From Lumnitzera littorea (Eukaryota; Streptophyta; Magnoliopsida; Myrtales; Combretaceae), in NCBI GenBank assembly GCA_024138015.1, contig JAMXBB010000002.1, forward strand, positions 48,875,473-48,939,472: a stretch of DNA of 64,000 nucleotides, in the 5' to 3' direction. Below the pieces are notes generated by a model that saw nothing but the letters and a program-made list of their open reading frames with translations, did no database searches and was not told the origin of the DNA. The position numbers and the translations under genes were made by a program. Positions 23,501-34,600 of this stretch are shown piece by piece (the first letter of the stretch is position 1; every line of letters begins with the position of its first letter).

Positions 23501-23809
23501 ACAAGTTTTTTTGAAATCTTGAAAAGATCTATCCTCTTTGGATCATCCACCAAACCAAAACAAGTTTTAGAAATCTCAAAGAAATCTATCATCTTCAGAT
23601 TATCTATCATCTTCGGATCATCCACCAAACCAAAACAAGTTTTTTGAAATATTGAAGAGATATATCCTCTTTAGATCATCCATTAAACCAAAACAAGTTT
23701 CTTTGAAATCTTGAAGAGATCTATCTTCTTCGAATCATCCACCAAACCAAAATAAGTTTTTTGAAATCTTGAAGAGATATATCATCTTTAGATTATTCAT
23801 CAAACCAAA
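23501..23809 (+). repeat. Tandem array of five ~58-bp units in the Tat 3' UTR
   Basis: Units begin ACAAGTTTTTTGAAATCTTG and end ATCATCCACCAAACCAAA. Starts are at 23501, 23560, 23635, 23693 and 23752, giving lengths of 59, 75, 58, 59 and 58 bases. The second unit is longer because a TATCATCTTCRGAT piece is doubled. Such arrays in the 3' untranslated region are known for Tat/Ogre elements and can seed satellites. Confidence 0.8.
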
Positions 23810-23837
23810 ACAAGTTAATTTGACCATTAGTGGTTTT

Positions 23838-24250
23838 GGCCTGTCCTTTCAAGATAAGCCCCCTTAAAACTTTTACCCTATCCTTTCGAGATAGGCCCTC
23901 TTAATCCTTTTGTCCTATCCTTCCAAGATAAGCACCCTTAAAATTTTTCCCCCATCCTTCCAAGATAGGCTCCCCTTAAATCTTTTACCCTATCCTTCCA
24001 AGATAAGCTCCCTAATTCCTTTGCCCTATCCTTTCAAGATAGGCGCTCTAACCTTAGTCCTATTCCTTCACCCCAGTTTTTTTTACCCCTTTCTTTCAAG
24101 ACAGGTTTCATATTCCTTTATACCATCCTTTTAAGGCAAACTTCCTATTCCTTCACCCCTTCCTTTTAAGATGGGTATCCTATTCCTTTGCTCCGTCCTT
24201 TCAAGATGGACTGTTTATTCTTTACATTGGCCTTTCAAGCCGATATCTTT
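23838..24250 (+). repeat. Hairpin minisatellite (~36-bp units) in the Tat 3' UTR
   Basis: About twelve degenerate units of 33-38 bases, each containing CCTATCCTTTCAAGATAGG or a variant, then CYCCCTTAAAATTTTTAC-like spacer. The core is an inverted repeat: a 6-bp stem CCTATC/GATAGG around the 7-base loop CTTTCAA. Several later units keep the loop but have different, still-pairing stems. It directly follows the first array. Confidence 0.8.
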
Positions 24251-24359
24251 CTTCAAGATAAAACACAACTCAACTGACCATTCAAGTCAGTAATCCTCAT
24301 TCTATCAATTTAAAGTAAGGTATGATAAAAATAAGTATCTCGTTTGTCTTTATAGCAAA

Positions 24360-24386
24360 TAGTGAAGTTCTAATCGAACTTCACTA
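24360..24386 (+). repeat. 11-bp perfect hairpin next to the polypurine tract
   Basis: TAGTGAAGTTC (24360-24370) and GAACTTCACTA (24376-24386) are exact reverse complements around a 5-base loop TAATC. It ends one base before the polypurine tract of the Tat element. Confidence 0.75.
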
Positions 24387-24387
24387 C

Positions 24388-24396
24388 AAAGAGGGA
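24388..24396 (+). other. Polypurine tract of the Tat element
   Basis: AAAGAGGGA four bases before the 3' LTR start, in the typical setting GAGGGACAAC then LTR. It would prime plus-strand synthesis during reverse transcription. Confidence 0.6.
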
Positions 24397-24862
24397 CAAC
24401 TATAAAAACCTCATTTTTTTCCATTTTATTAGTTTTATTAAGCTAAGAAAATAAAAAATAAAAATAAAGTATCAAGTCGTGTCAAGTTAAGTCATAGCGA
24501 GTCTAGTTATGTTAAGTCGAGTCGAGTCGAGTTGAGACAAGTTGAATCATTTAAGGTTGAGTTGGATAATGGTGCGTGTTCAATTTAATAAGTTCTAAGG
24601 CGTTGAAGGATCGAGCTTCATTAAAATATTTTAGTCCAGTTTGATATAAAGTGGATTTTTTTTATCTAATTTATATTGAGCTAGAATAGACTTATGATTT
24701 ATCGAGTGTGTTATTAGACTGAATCAGGCTCGAAAAATAGAAAGCCCAAATTAAAATAGGATTTCTAGAAACTAGATTGAATTTTTAAAAAATCATTATT
24801 GTATTTTCCATATCTGAGTTCATGATCATATCTTTCGATACGAAAGATTCAATTGTGAGTAT

Positions 24863-24871
24863 TATAAATAG
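24863..24871 (+). promoter_or_regulatory. TATA box of LTR copy 2
   Basis: TATAAATAG in the context GAGTATTATAAATAGTAAG, matching the box at 6239 in the first LTR. Confidence 0.55.
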
Positions 24872-24894
24872 TAAGTCGACAGTAATTTGACATG

Positions 24895-25855
24895 TTTCAC
24901 AAATATACAACCTATAGTCATAAAAACACTATCCTACAACACAATCACTTCATGTCAATCATGTCACCGAACACAATAACACTCACTACTTCACATCCTC
25001 ACTAACACACAATCAAACACATTCACTCATGCCACAATCTACCCCATATAGCACTTAACCTCCACTGCTAACACGCCAGCACATTGACCTAGATACACAT
25101 ACACGCCAACCCCCTCCCTCACCCCTCGACCGAACAACCTACATGCACACCCCCTAAACACATGTACGCTACTACCAGTAGCCACCCAACACCCTGATCA
25201 CACAACACATATACACCCCAGCATCCTGACACACACCATCCAAGCAACTCCCACACAGAATCACAGCTCACTGACATCCACAGCCCTACGCCCTAACCAT
25301 AGCCCTTGACACACCAATGCTCATTCACGCCACGTGTCCAACTCACCCTAACATCGATCATTAATACACACTACAACACAGCACCGAATAATTACCGACA
25401 CATTACCTCGCTAACCCTCACAATTTATACGTCCTCAACACACACCACACCAAGCACTCATCACCTACTACATTTGCGCTATACACTAAAATATTCCGCT
25501 ATCAACAACCGCACGACCACACAACATGTTGCACCTACCTGACCGAACACACAAGCTGCATTGCTTCATCTACAACTCACAACCGTACACTAGACAACGT
25601 AATCCACAACTCATGCTCGCACATGTCGTAACATACACACAATCAAACATCTACGACGTATGATACCCACAATAAACATAGCACACACATGCAATCTGAC
25701 ACGCACTCCATTGTTGCCATGCGCATGCAATCTAATGCATGACACACATGATTCACTGCAACATGCACAATTAGTTCAAATGTGCACGATCAATTCCATA
25801 GACGATCACAACGATCTACATACGTCGATCACGCACCACTCAACCTGTTTAGGTT
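24895..25855 (+). repeat. CA-rich, G-poor leader segment in LTR copy 2
   Basis: About 960 bases of CA-rich sequence with very few G, beginning about 30 bases after the TATA box. It is some 350 bases longer than the counterpart in copy 1. Open frames at 25306-25542 and 25660-25869 are by-products of this composition. Confidence 0.6.
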
Positions 25856-26940
25856 TTTTAGATTTTTAAATAATTGTCATATTGTTGGTTATTTTGTTAG
25901 ATAATTTGAATTTTTGATAAATTATGTTAAAATTGCATTTTTTGAAAATCGTGTATCTTATCTTCAAGATCTGTATCTTCAGATCTAGATACATATCTTA
26001 GTGTATCTTACATGTAAGATTTAGGAAAGATATTTTTTGACACGTAATGATTTTTATAAAAATAATAAAAAATCTTAATTGAAGTTTTTTCAAAAAGATT
26101 TAGTTAGTTAAGTTTTCTAAAAATAGATTCATGAAAATTATATTTTTAGGTTTTTAAAAAAAAATAAATGGTTAAATAAACATAAATCTGGCTCAATTTT
26201 CAAAATAAAAAAAAATCTACCCGATGAATATTTTATAAAAAAAAACTATGTTAATTTGATCTCAACTAACTGGTATGTAGGCATATTTAGTGCAATCGTA
26301 TAAAAAGAAAAAAAAATTATTTTAGTTATATTTTGTATATCTTTACATATCTTAGTATTTTTTAGAAAATTATAAAAATAAAGCCTATTAATTGATTTTA
26401 TTTTTTTATATGGTGACTTAGTCTCAATAAGTTATCTCACAAACTCAATTTTTCTGGTTATTTTTCTAAAAAAAATTTCTTTTAGAAAATACGTGAATCA
26501 ATGGCCAAAATAGGGTTTACTCACCTAGTAACCCTAATTTCATTTTTTACCAGTTGAACTAATTGGTAACTTCAATTTTAAAAACTTTTTTTAAAAGGAA
26601 AATGTTTTCCTAATTTATGTCGAGTAATCTATATTAAGTGAGCTAAGTTTAGTATGAATTAAAATAAGAAAAACAAAATAAGGCTTGATAGTAGTGTCAT
26701 GTGATTAAAATGCTTAATGTGTAATGTACAGTAAGCTAACCAATATGTATTGTGCTTTAGCTAGGTAGAAAATGGTGGATTCAATTAAATTATTAGTACA
26801 AGCCCATGAAAATATTATGAGGGAAAATTCAAGTATAAAGTATAACAAGGACCCAATGAAAATGTTGACATAAAGAACAAATGCAAACTTTTCTAAAATG
26901 TAGTTTACCATAGTGTCGAAATTAATCTTCATGTGGCTAG

Positions 26941-28383
26941 GCTCGAGATACCATGCAAGTGTCACGAGATAGGAGGTTTACCCCCTCCTTATGTGCCCAT
27001 GTGGCGCTCAACCCTCATTTACCTCATAATATTTACTAAAATCACGAGGAGTAAGCCAGCATTTTTCCTTTCTTTCTTTCCAAGACTATTACAAGCTCTT
27101 TTTTCTTTAGGAATGCTAACTCGCATTGTCACCATCCTTCGTATGATTGGGAGGTCCAATTTCTCTATTAATTTTAGCTTGTTATAACCATCATCAAGCA
27201 AGCGGCATCAACTCCCAATCAATTTGCTTACAAGAGGCTAACCTCGCCTTCAAAGACTACTCTATCCCACGAAATAACCACCTGCTGATACCACTCACTT
27301 CACTTTAAGCCTTAAGTTGGACACCCCCACTTCCATCCAAAATACGGATTGTGACATTCTCTCTTACCTAAATCCACGATGCTCTTGTTTTAGCGCCAAT
27401 ACTTCGCCACTACCCATCTACATAAGATCACCAATCCTACTCCTCTATTGCCCAACTTCGCACTAAGATCATCTCCACTAAGACTTTAAGGCTTCCATAA
27501 GCATCATCTTGCCTTTGCCCTTACCTTCGCCCTCACCCTTACCCTCTCTTATTGTCCTACGAAATCGTCCCTTATCAAGTAGCCCAATAGTAGAGTCTAA
27601 CCCTCAAGTTCTTTTCATTTCCTCAAGATCACTGATCCTTCTCCACTCATTGTCCCACTCTACCCAAGATCACGTTTGCTAGGACTCAAAGTTTCCACAG
27701 GCTTCCCTCATGCCCTCGCCCTCTCCTCTTGTCCTCCAAGGTAGCCTCTTGCTAAAGCACCCAATGATAGGGTCTATCCATTGAAATACATTTTTTTTTT
27801 TTTTTATTTTCTTAAGATTCAAGTAGTATCTTGTTACAATGCAACTCACAACATAGTTGTGCCCTCTAACAATGATGTCCTCCACTTAATGGCTGCTTCC
27901 CTCAAGCTTCATCCACACGAGTCTAGTTATCAATAAGAACTACCCTTTTTCATTAAGTACATCAGGAAGTGTTTAGATAACTCATTTAGGCTAGAACTTT
28001 TAAGCCCTGATACTACTTATCATGGGATGGGAGGTTCATCCCCTACTTATGTGCCCGTATGACACTTGACCCTCATTTGCTTCATCATATTTACTCATAT
28101 CATGGAAGGCAAACTAACCTTTCTCTTTCTTATTTTCCTAAGACTGTTCCAAGACCTTTTTTGCCTTAGAAATGCCAACCAGCATTGTTACTTTTCTTTA
28201 TATGATTGGGAGGTCCAACTTCTCTACCTGTTTCGACTTACTATAGTCATCATTAAGAGAGCGGCATCAACTTCCAATCAGTTTACTCATGGGAGACTAA
28301 TCTTGCCTTAAGAGAGTACTCCACCCCATAAACAAACTACCTATTGTTACTACTTACTTCACTTTAAGCCCCAAGTTGATTCA
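26941..28383 (-). mobile_element. Short LTR element, two ~370-bp LTRs, minus strand
   Basis: LTR copies at 26954-27323 (370 bp) and 28016-28383 (368 bp) align throughout, e.g. TATGATTGGGAGGTCCAA and GCGGCATCAACTYCCAATCA. On the minus strand they start TGTCCAACTTAAGG / TGAATCAACTTGG. The 28016 copy is followed by TAGTATCAGGGC (28004-28015), 10 of 12 matches to the initiator-tRNA-Met primer site TGGTATCAGAGC. The 26954 copy is preceded on the minus strand by a polypurine tract GGAAGTGGGGG (27324-27334) and is also followed by TGGTATCTCGAGC (26941-26953). The interior, about 27335-28003, has no coding capacity. It is a non-autonomous or heavily deleted element. Confidence 0.65.
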
Positions 28384-28399
28384 TTGAGGATCCTATCCC

Positions 28400-29060
28400 C
28401 TTTTTCAATGTTGGTAGAGATGATGGTTACATAAATTTTGAGCAAAATGTTAATGCCAAGTGTAGCAATGTATTAATAAATGATGATCTCAACAGAAGTG
28501 TAAGATTCAACATCAAAGGAAGATCTTATAAGAGTTATGAAGACGTACCACATCAAGCACCATGCTAATTTTACTGTTTATGAATCCAAAACGGGCAAGT
28601 ACTCAGTTTTCTGTTTTAAGAAGAAAGACAAATGTAAGTGGAGGCCAAAGGTCCACAAGAAGAAGCTAAGGTGAGAGGACTTCTACAATAGCAACGATGA
28701 AGTCAGCACAATGACAATATTCTAGAGCCATCTCATGTCCTGAGCTCCTTTGGGGGTCTAGATGTTGCTAACATGTCCAATCCTTCCTACAGCTCATTTG
28801 TAACTCTGATAGTCAAGAATTAAGCATATCCTGCCTTTGAACCACCAACTCCTCATAAAAGGAGATCTAGGAGCACACAAAGTGAAGGTACTTCTTAGAT
28901 ATGAGTGGTAAATCAACCAAACTTCAACAAGCCACCACAACTGCACATTCCAACACATGAGTAACCGGCTCCTACGATTGCTAAAGAAAGAACATCTATA
29001 GAGGGAATAGCATCAAGAATATCGCATATCTTCACTAGAATTAGGAGGAAAAGGAAATAG
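28400..29060 (+). pseudogene. Possible MULE (MuDR-type) transposase fragment
   Basis: A broken frame reads VGRDDGYINFEQNVN, VRFNIKGRSYKSYEDV and, after a frame change, HHANFTVYESKTGKYSVFCF then KCKWRPKVHKKK. The TVYESKTGKYSV..CKWR wording recalls the N-terminal DNA-binding region of plant MuDR transposases. A proline- and arginine-rich tail follows. The core DDE domain is not visible. The identification rests on word resemblance only. Confidence 0.3.
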
Positions 29061-29354
29061 ACATGTGGTTATATAGAATTGTATAAACATATTGACTAAT
29101 GATTTCTTACTCGATATACTTTATTTGAAGTTAATTTATTGATGTTTATTTATCTTTATTTCAAAATCTTGACCTCATAATTATAATTATATTTATTTCA
29201 TTAAGATCTTCTCTACTTGCTATTTGGAGTTGTAAGTATGGATAAGTATTGAAAATGCAACTTGGTTTTCAATTTCTATATATGTATTTTCAATTTGAAG
29301 ATGGAGAGATGAGGTGGAGTATGGAGTTGAGAATGTAAGGTATAGCATAGAGTT

Positions 29355-29732
29355 GGGGGGGGGGGGGGGGGGGGNNNNNNNNNNNNNNNNNNNNNNNNNN
29401 NNNNNNNNNNNNNNNNNNNNNNNNNNNNNNNNNNNNNNNNNNNNNNNNNNNNNNNNNNNNNNNNNNNNNNNNNNNNNNNNNNNNNNNNNNNNNNNNNNNN
29501 NNNNNNNNNNNNNNNNNNNNNNNNNNNNNNNNNNNNNNNNNNNNNNNNNNNNNNNNNNNNNNNNNNNNNNNNNNNNNNNNNNNNNNNNNNNNNNNNNNNN
29601 NNNNNNNNNNNNNNNNNNNNNNNNNNNNNNNNNNNNNNNNNNNNNNNNNNNNNNNNNNNNNNNNNNNNNNNNNNNNNNNNNNNNNNNNNNNNNNNNNNNN
29701 NNNNNNNNNNNNNNNNNNNNNNNNNNNNNNNN
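29355..29732. other. 20-base G run and assembly gap (358 N)
   Basis: Twenty consecutive G (29355-29374) run straight into undetermined bases at 29375-29732. The far edge is GTGCGCGGGGGCGGGGGTGC. The G-rich flanks on both sides suggest that the missing sequence is G-rich and hard to sequence. Confidence 0.9.
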
Positions 29733-31390
29733 GTGCGCGGGGGCGGGGGTGCGGCGGTTGTGGGGTTTCTCTAGTTTAATTGCATAACTGTTGTTTTAAA
29801 AGATATTTTCTTCTACAGGTCTAATGGTCACATTTTGGAGGATTGTGCTACTATTTTTAAAGATGGGAAGTTTATGACAGTGAAAGCACACTTTTGGAAC
29901 GTGCCTTCAAGATTTCCAAAAGTAAAAGTGCACTGCTAAAGTACCTGAATGCACCATTATTATTATTATTATTATTACTGCTACTTTCAATTTTAAGGCG
30001 CACATCGTGAGTTTACCTTCTTTTCTAGAATTTTCTTTGCACCCCTCAAGGGATAAGCCCTTTTTTATGATTATTTATCGAGATATGCATAACTACATCT
30101 ACAACAAGGTTGTATAATTAAATGCTTAAGTTAATTTTCTTTCTATTTTCTCGGTGTAAGTCATGAATATGAGTGGACCTATGCTGTAAACATAAAACGA
30201 GAGTCTAAGCTTCTTTTCAACACTGGAGTGTGACAAGTACAAGTTTTCCTCTCGTTCAAAACAATACTCGGTAATAACTTTCCGACCATCAACCTATGGA
30301 GGAAAACACCTGATATTCAACCGTCGAAGTCACGGTAATAACTGATGATATCTCTGCTCTCCACCTTGATTTATAGAGGCTAAGGGAGAATAAGTGATCA
30401 ATCTCTTTTGCTTGTAACACAACTGACGTGTTACCCAACCTTTTCTCCTTCTACCCAGACAAGCCATGGACAAGAGCAAAAGGAATACCTGTGCAAAACC
30501 GATACATCTCGTGCTACAAGATATGAAGAGGCAGGGGAAGACAGTGAGAAAGATTGTTGAGTAAATCTGATCAGTAATATAATTTTGACAAAGAATAGAC
30601 CATTTGTCCTTGCATAGTTTAAATGATAAAATTTAAAAAATGCTATTAAATCATTTTAAGTTCTTAATGACTTTCTCAACATCTTTTCTCATTATTTATC
30701 ATTACTTTGGGATATTACTTGCGACAATGACCAAAAGAATAGACAACTTGAAGCAACTTAATAAAAATATAATTGAAGCTATGCTCTCTAAGAACATTGG
30801 ACATACATCTCAAAACAAACTGATTTTCCAATATAAGAATCCAAAAGGAATCCAATTCAAACACAAACGTAAGACAAATTAATCATTTCCATGTCCAGCC
30901 AATTTAATTATTTCAACAATTATTTCTTAAGAAGACCACCACGCCTACCACACTGCCAACCAATACGGAAAAGATCACAAATTGAATACTCTAATTCACT
31001 GCTTAACTTTAAATGATTCCTGTCTCTATTTAAGCTCAAATGGGTCACACTTCCTCCAACATAATAAATGGAAAATGGATTTACATAAACTATCTTAAAA
31101 GTACTGATGCAAACATGAAGTAAATTCTCTTGAAAACAAGAAAGCATAAGCAAATTATTGTATTCATTGAAACAAGTCACTATATTAACTCAAGAAATTG
31201 CCATCCATCAGTTATCTATCATATACATGCCATATATTCTTGATTAGATACCTAGTCAATACAATCCTGAAACTAAAAACCCAACCCATCCTCTCCAATC
31301 ATCATGAATAAAGAATCGCATAAAGTTCTGCACATATGACATTGCTGATTGAATGATTGATAGATTATCAGCAGAAAATATTCAGAACGA
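29733..31390. other. Intergenic, no genes recognised
   Basis: Contains an (ATT)7 microsatellite at 29956-29977. A lysine-rich 80-codon frame at 30640-30882 has no recognisable features and is probably chance. Nothing else is supported before the 3' end of the methyltransferase gene. Confidence 0.4.
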
Positions 31391-31393
31391 TGA

Positions 31394-31453
31394 TCATATG
31401 CAGCTGTCTTTCTTTTGCTTTTCTCTTTTTGAATGAGGTTTCATACCTGATAA
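31394..31453 (-). CDS. Candidate alternative last exon of the methyltransferase gene
   Basis: If exon 13 is spliced at GTAAAC (exon end 31683) instead of being read to the TGA at 31665, the phase-0 acceptor TTCTTCAGAG before 31453 gives 20 codons: LSGMKPHSKREKQKKDSCI and stop. The donor has the same GTAAAC sequence as exon 1, the acceptor follows a pyrimidine-rich stretch, and the intron would be 229 bp. The tail is strongly basic, which would suit nuclear or nucleolar targeting or RNA binding. Either C-terminus is possible from sequence alone. Confidence 0.4.
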   Translation of the reverse strand, partial: LSGMKPHSKREKQKKDSCI

Positions 31454-31664
31454 CTCTGAAGAAAAGCAAAGAAACATATGAATTGAATCCTTAACAAGCA
31501 TCACTATCCAATGTAGCATTTAAATTTAAGGATCGGTGGATAGTTCATATAAATATCATCAGTGGGCTTAGAGGACTGAATGTCTATCGATGCATGCACA
31601 AAAAGTAGGACCTTGCCCATTTGCTCACATACGATCAGAAGAGTTTGGCTTTGCAGTTTTGTCA

Positions 31665-34600
31665 TCACATCTCATGGTTTACAGCAAATTTGGCTATGAA
31701 AAAGCCAATCGTATCAAGCGAAGAGGACGGATCAAACCTTTGAACAAGAGTTTCCTCACCAGGCCGTAGCCATTCCCTGTATTTAAGCAAAGAAAGAAAT
31801 TGGAAAGAGATACACAAATTAAAGAGGACTAAGAAATTTAGAACAAATGTAAGTCAACAAATCAGGGGCACCTGAGACAAGCTCCATAAAAAAATCTAAA
31901 AAAAAAAAAAAATCCAAAATTGATCCATGGGCAAACTAGAAAATACTATGATAAAACGAAAATCTGAATAGATAATCTTGCAATGCATAATAATGGATAT
32001 GGTGTGTGGCTAAATTTTACAAAGCAGATGTTTTTGCATCTGTAAACTAATCACAATTCATAAGCTAATTAACAATTGCATTTGACAGATCTAATCAGGA
32101 TGAACCTCAAATGTTATGGTAAGGACAAGCTCTTTTTATATGTGTGTGTGTGTGTGTGCGTGTAAACCAAAACAAAAAGCAATAGTTCTTCACTCCATTT
32201 GACATCATAAGTTGAACAGACTTGAAAAGTGAAGAAAATAAAATTAAAAACATTAATCATAGGAAATTCTTAAATAGCATGATGATGAATAAGACTACTT
32301 AGACAATGGCCTTGAGGTCTAGTCATTGAGTTCATCTAGTCTTTAGTCAAAGGTCCAAAGATCAAGTTGTAGTCACAACTTATTTAAAAGGTTCAATGTT
32401 AGTACTCACTCTATAGTACCATCGGGATATTGATAATGACCAATGAGGCCAGGTCCTCCAACCTTCGGATGCTGAAGATGTGCCACAGTATCAAACAAAC
32501 ATAACGTTAGTATTCCTTGAGGAAAGTAATGGAACCAACAAACTCTGGTAACAGACAATCAAACAAGACACAATTAAATGTGAACAGAATTTGATTTTGT
32601 TTTTCTTTCCATTCTTTTTTTTTTTCCCCTTTTCCTTTTTAATGATGTCAGGGATCCTTGACAAGCAGAGTTTGAGTTGAAGAGTTTGCATAACAGCACA
32701 GTGCACAACCTGAGGAGCTAAAGAGAGAAACTTGTAGGTGTCCAAAGCATAACGTACAAGTGCTTCATTCTCCCCAGGGTTGATTGTACATCTGATAAAG
32801 CAACAAAAGATACAACTCAGTTTTAGGTTGCATGTCTTTATAGAAGTTACAACAAAATAACAAAATGAATGGCAAAAATGAGAATCCTCACTGAAGCAAT
32901 ATAATGAAATAGCAGATACTTGTTGCATGAAAACGAGGAAAAAGTCACAAGCAAATGGGGATTTGAAGGTACAAAGAAAAGTTGGCCTTAATGGCTCTAG
33001 TCCTCATAGAAGTCTGCCCAGGTAAATAACCCGAGAATAAGTTTCCAAGGAGAACTTAATCATGAGAACATGAACTATAGCAAAGACTAATAAATGATTG
33101 ACTTTGTTTGACTTGCATAAAAGATGACTACAACAAACTGAACCAAACCATTATAGAAGCCTAATCATAGACATAAGTTGCGCCAAGATATTTTCGTAAC
33201 TTGCATCAAGATTGTATATATATAGACACAGGAGATCTACATGACAAGATACAACCACAAATATAAGTAAATAAACAACAACATTAAGACATGGACACAC
33301 CGAAAGAAGTGTACCCTAGCTTTCACGCTTTTTCATTTTGCACAACAAAACCCCACCCCCACCCCCACCCCAAAACAACTGAAACAACCAAAAAAAGTTG
33401 GTCTTAAAAAGAATACAGTGAGATTTGTGATGGTAAGAACACCAAAATCAGAGAGACCCAGCATTGGGAACCCGAAAGTAGACCACAACCAGACATTAAT
33501 TCTTAAACCCAAATGTGTCCAGAACCATCCATACAAGAGAACGATGACAATTGAAGAGTTTTTGGCCATCACACACATCTTACATTTGTTTTTATTAATG
33601 GCAAAATAACAATATCAGATGGACGAAAACTTAACTAAGCAAAGTGGGGGTTGGGGGGAATCCAATAATTAAAAAAGGGGCAAGCAAAGTGAAAAAAGTA
33701 GGAAAACTCACGTTTTCTCTTTGCAATCAACCTTTAATTGACAATCAGCTATTTCCCTATTATATAAGTCGGTCCCAGATACAACTATCCATGATCAGTT
33801 AACATGATTTTACAATAAATCATGATTGTAATATGAATTGATGCTCCTACATTATAACCTTAAAAAAATTACATTAAACAGCACATAAGTTTATTAAACT
33901 GAGCCCATTAGAACGCCGAAGGTGGCAAAAACAGCCATAAAACTCTCCCAAAGAAGTGCAGAGTTCCAAAACGCCACACCACCCACGCACCGCACTCCCC
34001 CCACAACACACCAAAAAAAAAAACCAACCAACCAACCACAGTTCAATTAGTCAGAAATCACTGCAGCAATGAAGCAACTGGCCTTCGAGCAAATCCTCCC
34101 AAGAAGGAAAAGTATTCAATGAAACCCAATCACCCATAAAAGAGTAAACACATTTCTGTGCTTTAATTCAAATACTTTAATTAGACAAAGTGAAAATACT
34201 GGTCTGCTCAATAATATAGGCAGTCATGCAAAGGGAAATAACAGAGCACAAATAATTTATATCAGTTAGCTATGCACATTTTCATGCAGCTTGTTGGGAA
34301 ATCCAAACAGAGTCAATCACCAAATGCCACTATATTAAGAAGAGATCAGCAATTATTAATGGTCAAAGAAAGGATCAACAATCATTATACTTAAATTTGC
34401 AAGTCTCATAAATGGAGATACTAACGTTGAATATACAAGGATACCACCAGAGCAAACTAGATGAACGGCCTGATCAAACATTCTTCGCTGATACTTTCCA
34501 TGGTTCCTCAAGGACTCTATGCTATCCTGCAACATCTAGAATGAGAGTTAATAAGCACTGACACTGCAAAAGAATTTTATTTCCATCTGAGCCTGTCCTA

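Larger units (their letters stand above)
24401..26690 (+). mobile_element. Tat-lineage LTR, copy 2 (3' LTR of element B)
   Basis: Starts TATAAAAACCTCATTTTTTT, a mutated form of TGTAGACACCTCATTTTTG, just after a polypurine tract, and ends TTGATA (from TTGACA) at 26690. It aligns end to end with 5724-7951. It has the same TATA box, a longer CA-rich segment (about 24895-25855), and one copy of the ~50-bp motif that is tripled in copy 1. Integrase, 3' untranslated arrays and polypurine tract lie upstream in the right order, so this is the 3' LTR of the element whose pol is at 20585-22882. No matching 5' LTR was found upstream. Confidence 0.75.

Noticed and set aside
23501..24250. CRISPR-like appearance of repeats
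   Set aside because: Units are contiguous tandem repeats without unique spacers, in a plant retrotransposon.
25306..25869. Two Thr/His-rich open frames
   Set aside because: By-product of the G-poor, CA-rich LTR segment, in which stop codons are rare.
29314..29787. 157-codon open frame near 29.5 kb
   Set aside because: It spans the second gap and a poly-G run.
32491..32928. 145-codon minus-strand frame
   Set aside because: It is exon 11 of the methyltransferase read through into both flanking introns; only 32710-32791 is coding.
33333..33609. Opposed frames in intron 10
   Set aside because: Both overlap the C-rich repeat and have no recognisable product.
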